From: Chloroflexota bacterium
GTDB taxonomy: Bacteria > Chloroflexota > Dormibacteria > Aeolococcales > Aeolococcaceae
NCBI GenBank assembly: GCA_005889515.1
Contig: VBHE01000007.1
Location: 3,819 to 13,358, forward strand
Reading direction: 5' to 3'
Length of the DNA stretch: 9,540 bases
The notes under the pieces were generated by a model. The model saw only the letters and a program-made list of their open reading frames with translations, was not told the DNA's origin and did not search any database. A program made the position numbers and the translations under genes. Shown in pieces: positions 5,593 to 9,540 of the stretch (positions are counted from its first letter, which is position 1; each line of letters opens with the position of its first letter).

Positions 5593-5976
5593 GTGCCCAC
5601 CATCCAGCAACTGGTCCGCAAGGGCCGGTCGCGCATCGTCAAGAAGACCAAGGCGCCGGCCCTCAAGGGGTCGCCTCAGCGCCGTGGCGTCTGCGTGCGC
5701 GTCTACACCACGACCCCCAAGAAGCCGAACTCGGCCCTCCGCAAGGTGGCTCGCATCCGGCTGACGAGCAAGGTCGAGGTGACCGCCTACATCCCCGGGA
5801 TCGGGCACAATCTCCAGGAGCACTCGGTGGTGCTGGTGCGCGGCGGCCGCGTGAAGGACCTGCCCGGCGTCCGGTACCACGTCATCCGTGGAACCCTGGA
5901 CACCGCCGGCACCCGCAACCGCAAGCAGGGCCGTAGCAAATACGGCGCCAAGCGGGAGAAGCCGTCCGGAAAGTGA
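5593..5976 (+). CDS. rpsL: 30S ribosomal protein S12
   Basis: A 127-residue S12, the decoding-centre protein of the small subunit. The hallmark sequences are TTTPKKPNSALRKVARIRL (residues 39-57), GHNLQEHSVVLVRGGRVKDL (71-90) and PGVRYHVIRGTLD (91-103). The lysines at 43/44 and Lys88, where substitutions give streptomycin resistance in other bacteria, are unaltered. Asp89, the residue methylthiolated by RimO in E. coli, is present. There is no insertion near residue 25 of the kind seen in some Gram-positive and Chloroflexi S12 proteins. The start is GTG, preceded by GGGAG at 5584-5588. It is the first gene of the str operon, 116 bases ahead of rpsG. The C terminus runs to KREKPSGK, slightly longer than in E. 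coli (124 residues). Confidence 0.98.
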   Translation: MPTIQQLVRKGRSRIVKKTKAPALKGSPQRRGVCVRVYTTTPKKPNSALRKVARIRLTSKVEVTAYIPGIGHNLQEHSVVLVRGGRVKDLPGVRYHVIRGTLDTAGTRNRKQGRSKYGAKREKPSGK

Positions 5977-6093
5977 CCGACGGCACCCCCCGCGCCACCC
6001 CCGTCCCCGCCTGACGCGTCCGTACGGACGCCGCCAGCCTCGGGATCGGGATCAGATATGACCCACTCACACATCTGAGGATCGAGCGACCCC
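5977..6093 (+). promoter_or_regulatory. rpsL-rpsG intercistronic region with two inverted repeats (possible S7 control site)
   Basis: This 117-base gap contains a perfect 16-base palindrome, gcgtccgtacggacgc (6016-6031). It also has an inverted repeat, tcagatatg (6052-6060) against cacatctga (6070-6078), which forms an 8-bp stem with one A-C mismatch and a 9-base loop. The second hairpin ends 15 bases before the rpsG ATG and abuts the GAGG that could serve as a distant Shine-Dalgarno. In E. coli, S7 represses its own translation by binding the structured spacer between rpsL and rpsG (about 100 bases). The location and size are comparable here, but the E. coli S7 recognition elements were not identified by sequence. 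Confidence 0.4.
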
Positions 6094-6564
6094 ATGCCCC
6101 GCCGACAGCGCATCACCAAGCGCACCATCGTCCCCGACCCGATCTACGGGAACGTGGGCCTGGCGAAGTTCATCAACTGCCTGATGCTGTGCGGCAAGAA
6201 GAGCGTCAGCGAGGGCATCGTCTACGACGCCTTCGAGAAGATCCGCCGCTCCTCGCGCAAGGAGCCGCTCGACGTCTTCGACACCGCGCTGCGCAACGTC
6301 ACCCCGATCCTCGAGGTGAAGCCGAAGCGCGTCGGCGGCGCCACCTACCAGGTCCCGGTGGAGATCCGCCACGACCGCCGCGCCGCGCTGGCGCGCCGCT
6401 GGCTGATCCGCTACGCCCGGGCCCGCAACGGCAAGAGCATGGCCGACAAGCTCGCCGCCGAGCTCATGGACGCCGCCAACGGCGTGGGAGCCTCCATCAA
6501 GCGGAAGGAGGACACCCACAAGATGGCCGAGTCCAACAAGGCCTTCTCCCACTTCAGGTACTGA
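6094..6564 (+). CDS. rpsG: 30S ribosomal protein S7
   Basis: A 156-residue S7, the primary 16S rRNA-binding protein of the 30S head. It opens with MPRRQRITKRTIVPDPIYGN, contains the family core PILEVKPKRVGGATYQVPVEI split over residues 70-90, and ends with GASIKRKEDTHKMAESNKAF and a terminal SHFRY. Length and motifs are typical of bacteria. The ATG at 6094 matches the conserved MPRR start. The Shine-Dalgarno is weak (GAG at 6084-6086, or the more distant GAGG at 6077-6080). It lies in the str operon, with only eight bases between its stop and the fusA start, implying translational coupling. Confidence 0.98.
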   Translation: MPRRQRITKRTIVPDPIYGNVGLAKFINCLMLCGKKSVSEGIVYDAFEKIRRSSRKEPLDVFDTALRNVTPILEVKPKRVGGATYQVPVEIRHDRRAALARRWLIRYARARNGKSMADKLAAELMDAANGVGASIKRKEDTHKMAESNKAFSHFRY

Positions 6565-6572
6565 GACCCGAG

Positions 6573-8621
<2,049 letters not shown>

Positions 8622-8652
8622 CCGCACCGCAGGGCCACAGTAGAGGCAGGAG

Positions 8653-9540
<888 letters not shown>

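Noticed and set aside
5577..5936. ATG at 5577 opening a frame that overlaps rpsL
   Set aside because: The frame is an out-of-register shadow of rpsL with no recognisable product. The S12 GTG at 5593 has the Shine-Dalgarno GGGAG and the conserved MPTIQQLVRK start.

Overview
The window comes from a very GC-rich bacterium (by eye around 70% G+C, third codon positions nearly all G or C). Open frames therefore run through the antisense and off-frames of almost every gene. The ribosomal proteins and elongation factors are bacterial. S12 and EF-Tu look closest to Actinobacteriota or Chloroflexota-type lineages, but I cannot place the organism firmly from one window.

Left part (about 1-4290, minus strand): a tightly packed catabolic operon reading right to left. 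The order is an AtuA-family protein (2831-4207), a separate small AtuA C-terminal (ferredoxin-like) domain protein (2529-2834), a biotin-dependent acyl-CoA carboxylase carboxyltransferase subunit (905-2449) and an enoyl-CoA hydratase (72-908). The 2831 and 905 junctions are 4-base stop/start overlaps. The only gap (2450-2528) holds two strong hairpins and a 28-codon ORF that itself joins both neighbours by ATGA overlaps. A plausible promoter and operator-like palindrome precede the AtuA gene. AtuA, carboxyltransferase and hydratase genes together resemble the acyclic-terpene (atu) and leucine/isovalerate (liu) degradation clusters, where a branched enoyl-CoA is carboxylated and then hydrated. 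The substrate here cannot be decided. No biotin carboxylase/carrier subunit lies inside the window. At the extreme left edge (1-75) a minus-strand stretch resembles the N-terminal region of mycothiol-dependent maleylpyruvate isomerase-like proteins.

Middle (4292-5592): a lipoprotein-type glycoside hydrolase family 3 (NagZ-like) gene on the minus strand, possibly leaderless, diverges from the ribosomal operon. The shared interval carries an extended -10 promoter for rpsL, overlapped by a perfect inverted repeat, and a leader hairpin.

Right part (5593-9540, plus strand): the classic str operon rpsL-rpsG-fusA-tuf, encoding S12, S7, EF-G and the first 296 residues of EF-Tu. The rpsL-rpsG gap contains a 16-base palindrome and a second inverted repeat just before the S7 start, in the place where S7 autoregulation acts in E. 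coli. The most unusual feature of the window is in fusA: the otherwise canonical EF-G lacks about 14 highly conserved residues of domain II, an in-frame loss that would remove a beta-strand.
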